NCBI GenBank assembly: GCA_003427395.1
Contig: BFEA01000102.1
Coordinates: 2,368,431 to 2,413,002, forward strand
Length of the DNA stretch: 44,572 bases
Direction of reading: 5' to 3'
Source: Chara braunii
Lineage: Eukaryota > Streptophyta > Charophyceae > Charales > Characeae
A program made the translations under genes and the position numbers. Of the stretch, positions 10,818-20,825 are shown piece by piece. How positions within the stretch are numbered: the stretch's first letter is position 1; each line of letters starts with the position of its first letter. Below the pieces are notes generated by a model that worked only from the letters and a program-made list of their open reading frames with translations, was not told the DNA's origin and searched no databases.

Positions 10818-11066
10818 GGCACGGGTGGGAGGAAGCTGCAAGACAAAGGCTGTTGATCTGCAAAAAAAGTTCAGGTACTTGGGGGCTAGTAGGGGGAGGG
10901 AGGAATTAGCATGTAGCAGCAAGATCTGGCGCCGGGTTCAGGGTGAAGAGATTCCTCCCTCTTCCCTCCCTCCTGCTCAGTCAATCCCCTGGACTCCAGG
11001 GCAATCAATGCTGGCAGGAACCTCCCAAAACTGCTCTGATTGTGTTCTGATATGACTCAAACTCAT

Positions 11067-11135
11067 TGTGTAAAAGGGACGCTGGACCCGTTTTCCAGCA
11101 GGTGATGCTCCCCACCAATAGACGGAGCCTCCCCC
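11067..11135 (-). repeat. GGTCCAGCGTCCC family, copy 3
   Basis: The minus strand reads TATTGGTGGGGAGCATCACC, then TGCTGGAAAACGGGTCCAGC, then GTCCC. It faces copy 4 about 220 bp away, so the two form a large inverted repeat around a poly(A) tract and a family B fragment. Confidence 0.7.
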
Positions 11136-11188
11136 CAGGTGCTAGTAGTGTCTGCTTTTATCAGCACCACTAACACTGGCAGGGGTGT

Positions 11189-11193
<5 letters not shown>

Positions 11194-11222
<29 letters not shown>

Positions 11223-11268
11223 AAAGAAAGAAACTCATTTTTGTGACTCTACTGAAGTTACCCCTTTT
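11194..11268. mobile_element. poly(A) plus terminal fragment of family B MITE
   Basis: An A run (11194-11221) and a GAAA stretch precede ACTCATTTTTGTGACTC and TACTGAAGTTACC. This is the outer ~31 bp of the family B terminal repeat without the rest of the element. Confidence 0.6.
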
Positions 11269-11344
11269 TTTTTTTTAAGATTAGCCCTTGTGATATCCCT
11301 CTATCCTGGCGGGAGTAAGAGAACCGTCAGAATTGAGGGCTTAT

Positions 11345-11412
11345 CTGTTGGGCTGCTCCATCCATTGGTGGGGAGCGGCACCTGCTGGAAACCGGGTCCA
11401 GCGTCCCATTGA
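11345..11412 (+). repeat. GGTCCAGCGTCCC family, copy 4
   Basis: Reads CATTGGTGGGGAGCGGCACC, then TGCTGGAAACCGGGTCCAGC, then GTCCCATT. It is the least degenerate copy and a good consensus seed. Confidence 0.7.
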
Positions 11413-11774
11413 TACATCTTACAATACAGATATTGGCGTTTGTTGTTTCCTAGGGCTGTGGTGATATTGTCCCTTGCAGCTGCTATTGTCCCCCTTCCAT
11501 TCTTGGAGCATATCCTGAAGAGTTCCAGCGTTGTGACGCCCAACCTCACGCCCAGCGCGACTTCCTGATCGGAGTGGGATGGGGACCCGGAAGTGCGAAA
11601 AGGGGTGTGCCAAGGATTTTAGGAAAGTGGGGGTGGAGTCCCAGGTCGGAACTGAGATCTCCTGTGGCAAGTTCCAGGGGTACAGGTCCAAAAGGGGATA
11701 TACTCAGAGGGGAGGTTGCTGATGTCGTGCAGCATAAGGCAGATGGCATGCGTAGTGCATCTCCGACTACAGCT

Positions 11775-12452
11775 CTAAGACACTTCTCCGGTTATCGCCG
11801 TACCGATAGATTTAAACACTCTTGCTTTCCCAAACAAAATCCCAACAACATTGCCCCTGCCAACAACTTCAACGTTTAAGGCCAACAGGGAGAAGGAATC
11901 ACCATCGTCGTCGGTTTCGTCTTCGAGATTGGTAGCACGGTTCGGCCAGTTGTCGGTGCCGCCCGTAACAGGCCTCGGGTTCCGCCGAGGCAGGCTGTAC
12001 GCGAGGTTGCGCAATCGCCATTCAGTTTCGGTTCGGGCCTGTCGGGTAGTTCCCGAAGCTCGGCGCGCCCGGTGATACTGACAACCCTCGCACGACGGGC
12101 TGGGCCAATAGCGAGCTATGGAATTCCACGGTACTATTGTGAGTTGGTGATACGGGAGAAGGATATGGAAGGGTGGGAAGTTGGTAGTAATAACGACGAA
12201 GCCGCGGGATATAAAATATTGTGTGTTATAAGTTTCCGGGTAGTTGGGACACCTGGGGTCGCTAGTTATGGCACAGTGAAAATCTCTTGCGCATAATCGA
12301 TTGTTTTCTGTCAGGCAAGGGAATTTCGGATATCTTAAATTTCCCCACCGTTTGAGTTGTTCGCCTTCCCAATACTCGCGATATTCTGGATCCCTCAGAG
12401 TTTCGTAGTCGGACGCATAGGAAGGAGACCGCGCGCCGTGTCGGTTTAGCAA
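11775..12452 (-). CDS. uncharacterised open frame, 226 codons
   Basis: An uninterrupted minus-strand frame in sequence without simple repeats. The first codon of the frame is TTG, not ATG, so if real it is an exon or a fragment, not a complete gene. The N-terminal half is rich in Y, W, R and P. The C-terminal part has an acidic block (NLEDETDDDGD, near residue 180) followed by a hydrophobic/glycine stretch (VVGRGNVVGILFG). I recognise no family, zinc knuckle or enzymatic motif. A gag-like or host exon fragment is possible. A chance frame cannot be excluded. Confidence 0.2.
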   Translation of the reverse strand: MLNRHGARSPSYASDYETLRDPEYREYWEGEQLKRWGNLRYPKFPCLTENNRLCARDFHCAITSDPRCPNYPETYNTQYFISRGFVVITTNFPPFHILLPYHQLTIVPWNSIARYWPSPSCEGCQYHRARRASGTTRQARTETEWRLRNLAYSLPRRNPRPVTGGTDNWPNRATNLEDETDDDGDSFSLLALNVEVVGRGNVVGILFGKARVFKSIGTAITGEVS

Positions 12453-14100
12453 GCCGTATCACCCACATCTTTACGCAAGGTTAAGGCTGACTTACACAGG
12501 CGAGTGCGTACATGGCGACTCGGTTTTCTCGAGATTGCGATCATACGCACGAGTGTATGTAAGGAACAACCGATTGGTTCCGTGTGTCGGTCGCATTCAA
12601 TCGTAGATGCAATTATCCTACCAATCACTACATGCCATATATGTTACGCAAAGATCGATAGTTAGACTTCAGACATCCAAAGTGAGCATTCTCCATCAGG
12701 CCTGATCGCATAGCTCATGCAGGCGAACACTGGTCAGAGACAACACGCATCGTGAAAACAGATCGAAAAAATCGCTAAAAGAGATCCTACATTCATTCCA
12801 TGCATACATACCGAGCAAAACAACAGGGAAAATCCGAGACAATATACAAGAGAAGTTCGAAAGAGAAGGGCCGTGATAAAGAGATCGGCTACATCAGAAC
12901 TCAAAATTATACAGATGGACGAAAAAAGGAATAAAAGGAATAATAAATGAAAGCCATATCCCACACCCACATCACTGCTCTCTCTCCTTTTCTCTCTCCT
13001 GTTGCGGGCAGTCCGTCGAATCGTATCCACACAGAGTTGTCATCCCACTTGGTTCAAGCATGCAAGCCAGGTTCGCCCGTGTGCCACAGTCCGTCGCGGC
13101 CCCGCACGTCAACCCCGCATACCCGACACCAACTCGTCGGATCGCCCAACTCTCACACTCACTCACCTTCCAACTTGCTCGTTAGCCGACCCTCACTGAT
13201 CGCGCTAACCTCGAAATTCTTAGAGAGCAATCTAATCGGGCTTGCGAAATTTATAACATGCATGCCTGCGCGAAAGGTACGGGATTAAGCCCAGATGGAA
13301 AGGAAGAGAAGAGAGGAAGTGCCTACGTCTGCATGGCCAGGCCGCAGCGTGGGGGTCGTAGCCACTCTCCACCCATCGATCCAATCATGCAGGCGCTTCG
13401 GCCAATTAGAACAGAGCATGCGAGACGAGAAAGAAGAAGAAGGCGGGCGATATAGGAGAACCAAGAAAGAAGAAGGATTACAGTTACGATCGCGCTCGCC
13501 AAAAACAAAAGTTGCACAAGATTAGAGGCGCGATCCAGTCAGAACCCAGTTCCTTGCACCACAAGATGCGTGCAAACGCTGCGCAACAAAATTCAGGGCA
13601 CCTAAATTCCTAGCCTAAGTCCTAATTGCAGAAAGGAAATTTTGTAAAGAAGAGCAATTCCGAGAGCTCGCGGGGGCTCGAACTCAGTTAAAAATTCAAA
13701 AATGAAAATTCTCGTGCGCTAATCGCGCCAAAATTCCTAATGCTCACAGCAGAACAAGAAAGAAGCAATGGTAAAGTTATTTGTTGCGCCTGTTATGGCA
13801 CAGTCATCCGCGTGGGGCTTTCCCGGCGCTGGCCCAACGAGTTCAAACAAAAACGAAAAAGAAGCGAGGATATCCATGCAATTTGCCCAACCGAACCCCG
13901 CTTACACTCGTCACCCCTCAAAGCCTTCCCGTTTTCCCACATCGGCCTCGCGCAGGAAATCGCGTGGTTGCAGAAGATAGTTCGTCACAGCGTGGGGCTA
14001 TTCTGTGGATATTATGGAACCTTCAAAACCAGGCAGTGCATCGGTGGGGAAGACTTACTCCTATGGCAAGAGCTGAGTGGGCCTTGAAGGGGAAGAGGAA
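12453..14100. other. no recognised gene
   Basis: Mixed-composition sequence with short frames on both strands, none longer than about 130 codons and none with a recognisable domain. A B-box-like GAGTTCGAGCC on the minus strand near 13665-13675 lacks an A box. No tandem array or long inverted repeat was noticed. Confidence 0.45.
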
Positions 14101-14114
14101 GGCCTATTCGCCTA

Positions 14115-14162
14115 TTCGTGGGGAGCAACACGTGCTAGGAACCGGGTCCAGCGTCCCATTTC
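14115..14162 (+). repeat. GGTCCAGCGTCCC family, copy 5
   Basis: GTGGGGAGCAACACGTGCTA, then GGAACCGGGTCCAGCGTCCC, then ATT. The 5' part is shorter than in copies 3 and 4. Confidence 0.65.
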
Positions 14163-14299
14163 AAGTATGAACAGAACAAGTACATCAAAAGTCTTACCCT
14201 ACTCGATGTGGGCTTGGCCGGTGATGCCTCTTTCATAATGGGAGCCGCACGCACATATGTGAGGGCCACCGGGCCCCTTTCCCAGTTTGTATAATAAAC

Positions 14300-14950
14300 C
14301 ACCTTAAAAAAAAAAAAAAAAAGTCTGACCCTACTGACCCTACTGTGACATCCTGCCAGTACGGTGAAAAAGTGTCAGCAATATTAGGAAAATTTTCCAG
14401 GCCTGCTCAGTCGTCTCTGTTTTTTTTGCTTGATAAAGAACCCTTCTTAGTATTGTTTGGAATGCGAGGATTAGCGAGACGGGACAAAGGGCTTACACAA
14501 GGGCTATTCTTGCCAAAAAAAAAAAAAAAAAAAGGATTAGCGGGACTGCAGTGGAGTGTGTTGAATCCATAACTGCTTTTTGTAGGGGGTAGATAAGAAG
14601 ATATATAGAATAGCAGGGAAATAGGAGGAAATAGTAGAGAACACATTCATTCATCTTGCTTTTTGAGTTTTTGCAGCCCAGTTGGTACCCCTATGGACTG
14701 TTGAAATACCTTCCCAAGTTGAAATCCAGATACAATCAGATGACCAGAACAAAATCATTCTGAATTACCTGGGACCGGTCAGTTCAATGATGATGATATC
14801 TCGAGGTCGTCGCCCTTTTTTTTTCCTTTCCTTTTTTTAATGGCAGGGTTATGAGCCCAGATCCTCGGAAAACCCCGGAAAAATGACTCAAAAAAGAAAA
14901 AGTCGAAGTAAAAAGGAAAACCTCCTCACCAGGAACCAAAACCTGGCCTT
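14300..14950. other. no gene; poly(A) runs
   Basis: A runs at about 14306-14321 and 14515-14533. A duplicated GACCCTACT occurs near 14327-14342. No gene is visible. Confidence 0.45.
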
Positions 14951-14959
14951 CAATCCAGC

Positions 14960-15280
14960 AGCCTAGCTCAGCTGGTAAGACACGCAAGTGGCATTCAGAA
15001 GGTCTTGGGCAAGCTTGGTGCCGTCCACCTAGAGATAGGCCATCAGTCCCCCAGAGTGGCATTGAGCAGAGACTGCTGATGTTCGTAACTCAGTTGGTAA
15101 GGCGTTCAAGTGGCACTCAGGAGGTCGTGGGTTCAACTCCCATTGCCCCAATGATAGTGCCTGTGGCATGCGTGGCGTCTTACCTTCGAGACGGTCAGTT
15201 GGTAAGCAAGTACATGGTAGCTCAGTCGGCAGAGCTCCGATGTTGCAATAGGGAGGTTGCAGGTTCGACTTTGTCGGCCT
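14960..15280 (+). repeat. cluster of three tRNA-like SINE heads
   Basis: Three A-box-like motifs on one strand: TAGCTCAGCTGGTAAGA (14965), TAACTCAGTTGGTAAGG (15086) and TAGCTCAGTCGGCAGAGC (15218). The second and third are followed by B boxes GGGTTCAACTCC (about 15130) and AGGTTCGACTTT (about 15261). The middle copy has a good T arm (GTGGG/CCCAT) but a poor anticodon stem. Read in reverse they give the NPRPPEC..ALPTEL-type peptide typical of antisense tRNA-like repeats. I infer a SINE cluster, not active tRNA genes. Confidence 0.6.
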
Positions 15281-15299
15281 GCAATTTCCCCTGAGCACA

Positions 15300-15940
15300 A
15301 TTGCTTGGTGTAGGCTGCACCCCATGTACTTGTCCCGAGCCTGGCATAGCGTGTGATAAGCCAGGATCCGTGCTCGACAGTTTCCCGTACCCCTAAGGGA
15401 AAATTTAAGGTACGGATTCAAGACAATGGGGGGGAACTTGAAGCGGCATTTCATTTCCCTTTTTCTTTTCTTGTTTAAGGGGGGGGGGAATAGAAAACGC
15501 AAGTCGGGCCTGGCGTAGCCAGTTAGTGGCCGCGCCAAGAAATTCGAGAAACAGTTGGGAATTAGCGAGAGTGGGAATTTTGATTTTTTGCGCGCTCGGC
15601 TGTTTTGAATTTTTGCGTGCCGCGTAAACACGTCCTCCCGCTCTGCACCCCAGCGCCATCTTCCCTTCTTGTTGTGCATCTCCCTCCTGCATGTCTCTCC
15701 GTCTTCCCTCTAAGCGAAGTCCGCTCCCCTCCTTCTCCTTTCACTGCGAAGGATTGGTTGTCTGGTAGGGATGATCGGGGCAATGTGGTGGGGGCGGAAA
15801 AGCGCACCCCACTTGGACGATCACCCCAATCACGCAGACCATTCGACTCGCCTCCTTCGATTCTTCTGGAAACTTATGCCCTTCTTCTGTCCTGCTCATC
15901 TACACCCCGTGCTTTGCGCAGCCTTTCCGCTGCCTTCCTC
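15300..15940. other. gene-free; GC-rich promoter-like 3' half
   Basis: From about 15600 the sequence becomes GC- and pyrimidine-rich. No recognised protein. A G run lies at 15480-15488. Confidence 0.4.
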
Positions 15941-15941
15941 G

Positions 15942-15949
15942 CTATAAAT
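15942..15949 (+). promoter_or_regulatory. candidate TATA box
   Basis: CTATAAAT lies in a GC-rich context and is followed about 30 nt later by C/T-rich sequence. It could drive a plus-strand transcript covering the candidate exons at 16.5 and 17.2 kb. No transcript evidence is available, and a single TATA match is weak. Confidence 0.2.
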
Positions 15950-16384
15950 TCTCGCAAAACCCTTCCTCTCACTTTTTTTTATCTCGGCTGCCAGTTGCGC
16001 AAGCTATGCGCGAAGTCCGCGGCGCCCGAAAGGCTCGGCGTGCCCCGAGGTGGGCGGAGTGACGGCGGGTGGGGGAGTTAGCAGTGGACTTGGGGGTAAG
16101 GCGGTCGGAGGGACGGAGCGTGGAGGAGATCAAACGCTGACAGCGGCAGGGCCTTGCGGCTATGGTTGTCGGTGGTCTTGACGAATTGGTTGGGGATTGG
16201 GCCCGGAGCGGCCAATCGTGAAAATTCTCTATTTTTAAGACGGAGTTTTTTCTCCATTGCTGCTTTGTCCCCGTGTGATGTGTGCAAGGTGGGGGCAATG
16301 TATTGTATGCCTTCTCGGGTATGGAAGTCTGGGGATGATTGAGTGTCTTAATAAGAGCTGATGATCATAGGGTACCGAGTGTTG

Positions 16385-16482
16385 ATTGCCGATATGAGTG
16401 CATGAATGCGTCGGTCCTTTCCGTCTCCCGTTCTTTTTGGTTAATTGCCGACATGAGTGCATGAATGCGTTGGTCCTTTCCC
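16385..16482 (+). repeat. 59-bp tandem duplication
   Basis: ATTGCCGATATGAGTGCATG, then AATGCGTCGGTCCTTTCC, at 16385 is repeated at 16444 with three changes. Confidence 0.7.
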
Positions 16483-16527
16483 TCCTCCTTTCGTCATCTC
16501 TCTCCCTCTCTTTCTCCTCGCGTGCAG

Positions 16528-16940
16528 GTCGGGACTCACAGGGAAGAAGTATACACCTAGATAAATCGGCCACCCGCGTCCGCGCGAAGAGGCCGACCTA
16601 TTTATTCCCACCAAAGGAGCCCGGCGCCGCGTTTAGGTGGATGTTACAGAGAAGAGACGGAGAAGGGACACTGAGTGTATCCCTGTACAGTGGTATTCGT
16701 CGAGCTTTGCATGAAGTCAGGTTTCGTCTCGACGGACGGAAGCGCAGGCCATGGCCCGAGCTCGAACCTTGTCTCTGGGCGTTGCAGCACGCTGTCGGAC
16801 CAAATACCCTTACAAGGGTATTTGGCCATGCTTTTACGATCGACACAACGGCAACATCAGCTACCAAAACGGGGCCAGTCCGAAAGCCAAGGCACATGCG
16901 TTTTTCGCACGACACCTTGAAACGATTTCCTGACCATTGA
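16528..16940 (+). CDS. candidate exon, unrecognised product
   Basis: A classical 3' splice-site sequence (CTCTTTCTCCTCGCGTGCAG, ending at 16527) precedes a frame open to a stop at 16938-16940. The predicted peptide is basic and R/L-rich, with LQRRDGEGTLSVSLYSGIRR early on. It contains an inverted repeat at 16800-16825 (12-bp arms, CCAAATACCCTT). No family recognised. The opposite strand is also open over much of the stretch, so coding is uncertain. Confidence 0.2.
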
Positions 16941-17186
16941 GGCCGGGGCAAATCGGTGAGGAAATTTCATTAGTATGTGCGCGCGTTACTATGACAAGCG
17001 CTCTGATGGTTAGGATCGGTAGTAATACCCTCCGACCGAGAAGGTCGAGGGGTTGTTTAGGTTAGTATTGTGTCGGGTATATTTACGACACACACTGAGA
17101 CTTGGGATGTTACCTGTCAATCCATCAGCACTCGGCCTTTAAAAATGCTAACTTTTTGTCTTCTTCTGCTTGGCCCGAGTACCCAG

Positions 17187-17316
17187 CGCATGTACCTCTA
17201 CTTGGTGTGGTTCCGGCCTACCTGCTACTTGAGAGTTTTCCGCTGCCGCGTACCTCTTTCCCCGCCACTTGAGTGTTTTTCCTGCCGAAACCCCAATGTC
17301 ACGGTCGCAGGTAAGT
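17187..17316 (+). other. candidate 124-nt exon with consensus donor
   Basis: A pyrimidine-rich stretch ending TACCCAG (17186) is followed by an open stretch up to GTCGCAG|GTAAGT (donor at 17311). The candidate exon has an internal ~46-bp imperfect duplication (ACTTGAGAGTTTTCCGCTGC versus ACTTGAGTGTTTTTCCTGCC). The donor is a perfect CAG|GTAAGT. Confidence 0.25.
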
Positions 17317-17635
17317 ACCGGCCCGTCGGACCTTCCGATCAATCAAGTGCCCTTGCAGCTCACACGCTCACTCAAGTCGACGAGCACACAAATAGGCGTA
17401 CAAACCAGCAAGCGTGCATGCGCATAGACTTGGGAAACGGGCTCAGGCCACTGGTCGGACTGAGCCCAACTACTATATAGATACTGAGCTGCTCTTTTTT
17501 CATTTGAAGTGGGAGCTAGCTTAGTAGGTTTTGGTGATGCATGTCATATGGGTGATGTAGAGATAGAGGCTGAAGAACTGCTAAGATCAATTTCTTTTTA
17601 TTAGGAGCCCCACTATAATTTTGCCCCGGTCTCAG

Positions 17636-17690
17636 ACAGTCGGGACTCGAACCCACGACCTCATTATCAGAGTTAGTTGTAGTTTGCCCC
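17636..17690 (-). repeat. tRNA-derived SINE-like fragment
   Basis: The minus strand has GTCGTGGGTTCGAGTCCCGA, a good T-arm/B-box, but the A-box half is missing or eroded. Confidence 0.5.
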
Positions 17691-17879
17691 GTTGAAACGG
17701 GGCATGACACTTGGCAAGTCGGGTGGTTAGTAGTTAGATTTGCTTTTGTTTTCCTTTTATTTATTTATTTTTATTTTGTTATTAATTAGATTCGTTTTCT
17801 TTTATTTTTCTAGGTTTATTTTAACTCTCACCCGTGGATATTCCCTAGTAGACTCACTTTAGTGAATCTGCCTCTGAAA

Positions 17880-18720
17880 CTAGGGCAGATTCAGTAAAGG
17901 GAGTGAGGGCTTTTTCGTACTATGAGGCTCGTCAAACCTCGATCGCGCCGGGTCCTCCCACGACTCGGGAAGGTCTAGACACGACCCGACATCCAGGAGG
18001 TGGGTCGCGTCTCGCACGAGTGCGGAGGCACGAGTGACCAACCGTGGCGGAGGGAGATGGCGACCTCGGGTAAGCGACAAAGATGGCATGTGCGCGAGCT
18101 ACGGGAAGGAAGGCCGCACACTGGTGGAAAAGGACAGAGGCTACGTGGAAAGAAGAACATGGAGGTGCGCAAATGATGGAAGAACGGGTGCGCGATGAGA
18201 AGGAGGGACGTGGAGGTAGCACACGAGAAAGAGAAGGAGGAGGAATACGAGTACGAGCAGGGAAAGAACGAGAAGGCGAGGGAGAAGGAGAGTGTATCGA
18301 GAAGTTAGAAAGCAAAGACGCGGAGGAGGAAGGGTGAGCGCAATAAGGAAAGGAGGATCGCACAGAAGAAGGGCAGCACATGGGAAGGCAGCGAGGAGTA
18401 GAAACGACGAAGGGGGTGAGGGAGAAGGCGAGGAGTAAGAGATGGAGGTGACGACTATGGTGGGGGAGACAATGGCTACGGGGACGACCATCGCGTTTGG
18501 AGTACAGCAAGGGAAAGAGCGCCGAAAGGGAGATGGAAAGCGGGCGCGAGTGGGATTAGAGCATGTGGGGGTGCGTGCGCAAATGTTCGAAGAACAGGCG
18601 CGGGGGTTAGCGCATGCAAGCAGAAAGATGGCCAGCGGGAGGCATGCTAGATAGCGCATGGAGGAGCAGGAAAGGAAATAGTCGCGCTGAGGAAGGAGGA
18701 GTATGAAGAAGAAGAAGAAG
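17880..18720. other. strand-biased, gene-free stretch
   Basis: The plus strand is rich in GGA/GAA/GCG purine triplets from about 18080 to 18700, so the minus strand gives S/P/L/R-rich low-complexity frames. No recognisable product. Confidence 0.5.
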
Positions 18721-18721
18721 A

Positions 18722-18722
<1 letters not shown>

Positions 18723-18772
<50 letters not shown>
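18723..18772. repeat. poly(A), ~50 nt
   Basis: A long A run directly precedes an antisense consensus splice donor (18778-18786), so on the minus strand the donor is followed immediately by poly(T). Confidence 0.85.
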
Positions 18773-18776
<4 letters not shown>

Positions 18777-18777
18777 G

Positions 18778-18860
18778 ACTTACCTGAGATCCACCAGGCT
18801 TGTTGGAACGTGCGCTTCTACCTGTCATGCCCCGTGCCGTGATTACGGTAGGCTGCACAA
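18778..18860 (-). other. candidate minus-strand exon end with perfect donor
   Basis: The minus strand reads ..GGTGGATCTCAG|GTAAGT. The ~70 nt upstream is open, ending ..SARSNKPGGSQ. It is preceded by a possible acceptor GCGTTGTGCAG. No family recognised. Confidence 0.25.
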
Positions 18861-18968
18861 CGCGAGGGATCACATTGCGCCGTGAGCGGGAGACGACCAC
18901 GACCATGACGACAACGACAAAGATGATGACGACGACTACAACGACGATAAGGACCAAGAGAGAGAAAA

Positions 18969-19051
18969 CAGGTAAGTCTCCTATCACGCGACCTACTCCC
19001 CGAACCAAATCGAATGAATCTCCCGCTATAACATGGAAATATACACCATCG
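18969..19051 (+). repeat. unit with CAGGTAAGT and GAATGAATCT family copy
   Basis: CAG|GTAAGT at 18969 is followed 35 nt later by GAATGAATCTCCCGC and ATAACATGGAAATATACACC. A second, more diverged unit starts near 19199 (GAGTAAGTCCCCA) and ends near 19300. Confidence 0.5.
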
Positions 19052-19102
19052 CTTGCGCCCGCCCGTTGTCGCGCCTTCGCCCCCGCTCGTCTGCAGACTT
19101 GC

Positions 19103-19104
<2 letters not shown>

Positions 19105-19162
<58 letters not shown>
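19105..19162 (+). repeat. (TG)n-(AG)n compound microsatellite
   Basis: About 22 TG units run directly into 7 AG units. The same TG-then-AG order recurs at 34621-34796. Confidence 0.9.
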
Positions 19163-19260
19163 TTTTCCATCCGTAGGATAGGCGATGCACCGGCCAACGA
19201 GTAAGTCCCCAACCCCGCGGCTGGCCTCGCTCTACTTCCGTCGATAAGATGAACAAAATT

Positions 19261-19300
19261 GAATGAATCTACCACTAGATCGTGGAAATGTACGCTGCTA
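19261..19300 (+). repeat. GAATGAATCT family, diverged copy
   Basis: GAATGAATCTACCACTAGAT, then CGTGGAAATGTACGCTGC, is homologous to the unit at 19012. Confidence 0.5.
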
Positions 19301-19507
19301 TACTTGCACATGCGTATGCCAGTGTGTGTGTGTATGACAATGTGCGAGCGAGAAAGAGAGAGCGGGCAAAGAGAGAGGAAGAGGGAGAGATGCGTGCATG
19401 CTTCGGAAGGAAACCAAGGCAGGGCACTCGTTGCCAGGCCGCAATCGCAATATGCCCCTCATTATCACTGTAGCAGACCAGAAACAAAGCTTGTATACAT
19501 CTGATTA

Positions 19508-19508
19508 T

Positions 19509-19546
<38 letters not shown>

Positions 19547-19581
19547 GTTATTATTATCATTATTATTATTACCATCATCAC

Positions 19582-19612
<31 letters not shown>

Positions 19613-19616
19613 TTAT
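19508..19616 (+). repeat. (ATT)n microsatellite
   Basis: About 35 TTA/ATT units with a few interruptions (GTT, ATC). Other (ATT)n tracts are at 20591-20660 and 21376-21430. Confidence 0.9.
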
Positions 19617-19994
19617 TAGTATCTCAATTAGTACTATGATTATTACTTTTATTTGATTAATAATAATCGTTGTTCTCACCTTCTCCCCGCCCATGGTTGA
19701 TCTCCAGGTCGTGATTCCTTCCGTTCGTGATCGTTCCTCCGACAGCATAGGACAACTCCAATGATGAGTCGACTTTTAATAGTGACAAAGAGATAATGGA
19801 GGAGGAGGTGGAAAGAGAGAAGTGGTATAGAGAAGAGGAAAGAAGAGTAGTAAAGGTAGAGGAGAAAGAACGTGTGCATAAGAAGGAGAAAAAGATGAGT
19901 AGGGCATGAAGGTAACCGGTAGGAAACAACTGTAACGGGACATAGCAACTGCGAGGACGGGAAAAAGAAGAGGGACAATTGTGGAAACAGGCGG

Positions 19995-20050
19995 ACTTAC
20001 CTGGCACTTGCCGAAGGACACACTCGGGGTGATAAGACTCTGCATCGTTG
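19995..20050 (-). other. candidate minus-strand micro-exon with perfect donor
   Basis: The minus strand has a pyrimidine-rich stretch, then AACGATGCAG, then an open stretch of about 39 nt ending AAGTGCCAG|GTAAGT. One frame reads through as ESYHPECVLRQVPG. No family assigned. Confidence 0.25.
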
Positions 20051-20165
20051 TTAGGCAAAAGGACCGTGGACACAAGAAAGAGAGAGAGAGTTCTTCTTCT
20101 TCCTCCTCTAAGTCCACCATCTCTCCGTCACCCTCTCACTACCTGACCTCCCAACATCTACAGAC

Positions 20166-20168
<3 letters not shown>

Positions 20169-20231
<63 letters not shown>
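20169..20231 (+). repeat. (GA)n microsatellite
   Basis: About 31 GA units. On the minus strand this (TC)n lies just downstream of the donor-like CAG|GTACGT at 20252-20260. Confidence 0.9.
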
Positions 20232-20234
<3 letters not shown>

Positions 20235-20251
20235 GATGAGGATGTGAGGGC

Positions 20252-20312
20252 ACGTACCTGGTATTGGCGATGGTCTGCATTACGCGACATCTTCAAGTAC
20301 TTCGTTGGCTGT
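20252..20312 (-). other. candidate 51-nt minus-strand micro-exon
   Basis: On the minus strand an acceptor-like GACGTCAACAG is followed by exactly 17 open codons (PTKYLKMSRNADHRQYQ) and then CAG|GTACGT. It is a plausible in-phase micro-exon without a recognised family. Confidence 0.25.
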
Positions 20313-20590
20313 TGACGTCGACAGTTGCATTGTCAATTAGTAGGCAGATGGTGGCTGTGTAGGGAGTAGGCTGGGCGTCGAGCACCAAGTATAGAGAAGG
20401 GTCTGGATACATATGTTGGTGGTGGCGAGAGCAAGCTCTCATTGACACCGGTTTTCAGTGTTACGATTCTCCATTGGTGTTACATTGGTGCAATGCTGCT
20501 TTCTGGACACTGTTATATGATCTGGCTTTCAATGTGATTGTGCAATCTGAATATTGCCATCTCGCTATTGCTTATTTTCCTTGCGCTATT

Positions 20591-20620
20591 GTTGTTGTTA
20601 TTGTTATTATGATTATTATG

Positions 20621-20659
<39 letters not shown>

Positions 20660-20660
20660 G
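20591..20660 (+). repeat. (ATT)n-type microsatellite
   Basis: GTTGTTGTTATTG grades into uninterrupted ATT units. Confidence 0.9.
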
Positions 20661-20825
20661 CAATCAGAATTGTCTTCTTCAATGTCCTGCGGGCATATGA
20701 ACAGATGACGATCACACTGACGCGTGTAGCCGGGAACACAGCACAGATTCAGACTTGTCTCGAAATGGCTATGGTGCTGGGCGCCAGATAGCGATTATCA
20801 CCCAATCAACTGTATTCACCAGCAA

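Noticed and set aside
13655-13700. minus-strand B-box-like GAGTTCGAGCC
   Set aside because: No A box at tRNA spacing, so probably chance.
18607-19311. 234-codon minus frame
   Set aside because: Built from poly(T), (CA)n and GT-rich sequence. Only short parts near splice-like motifs look protein-like.
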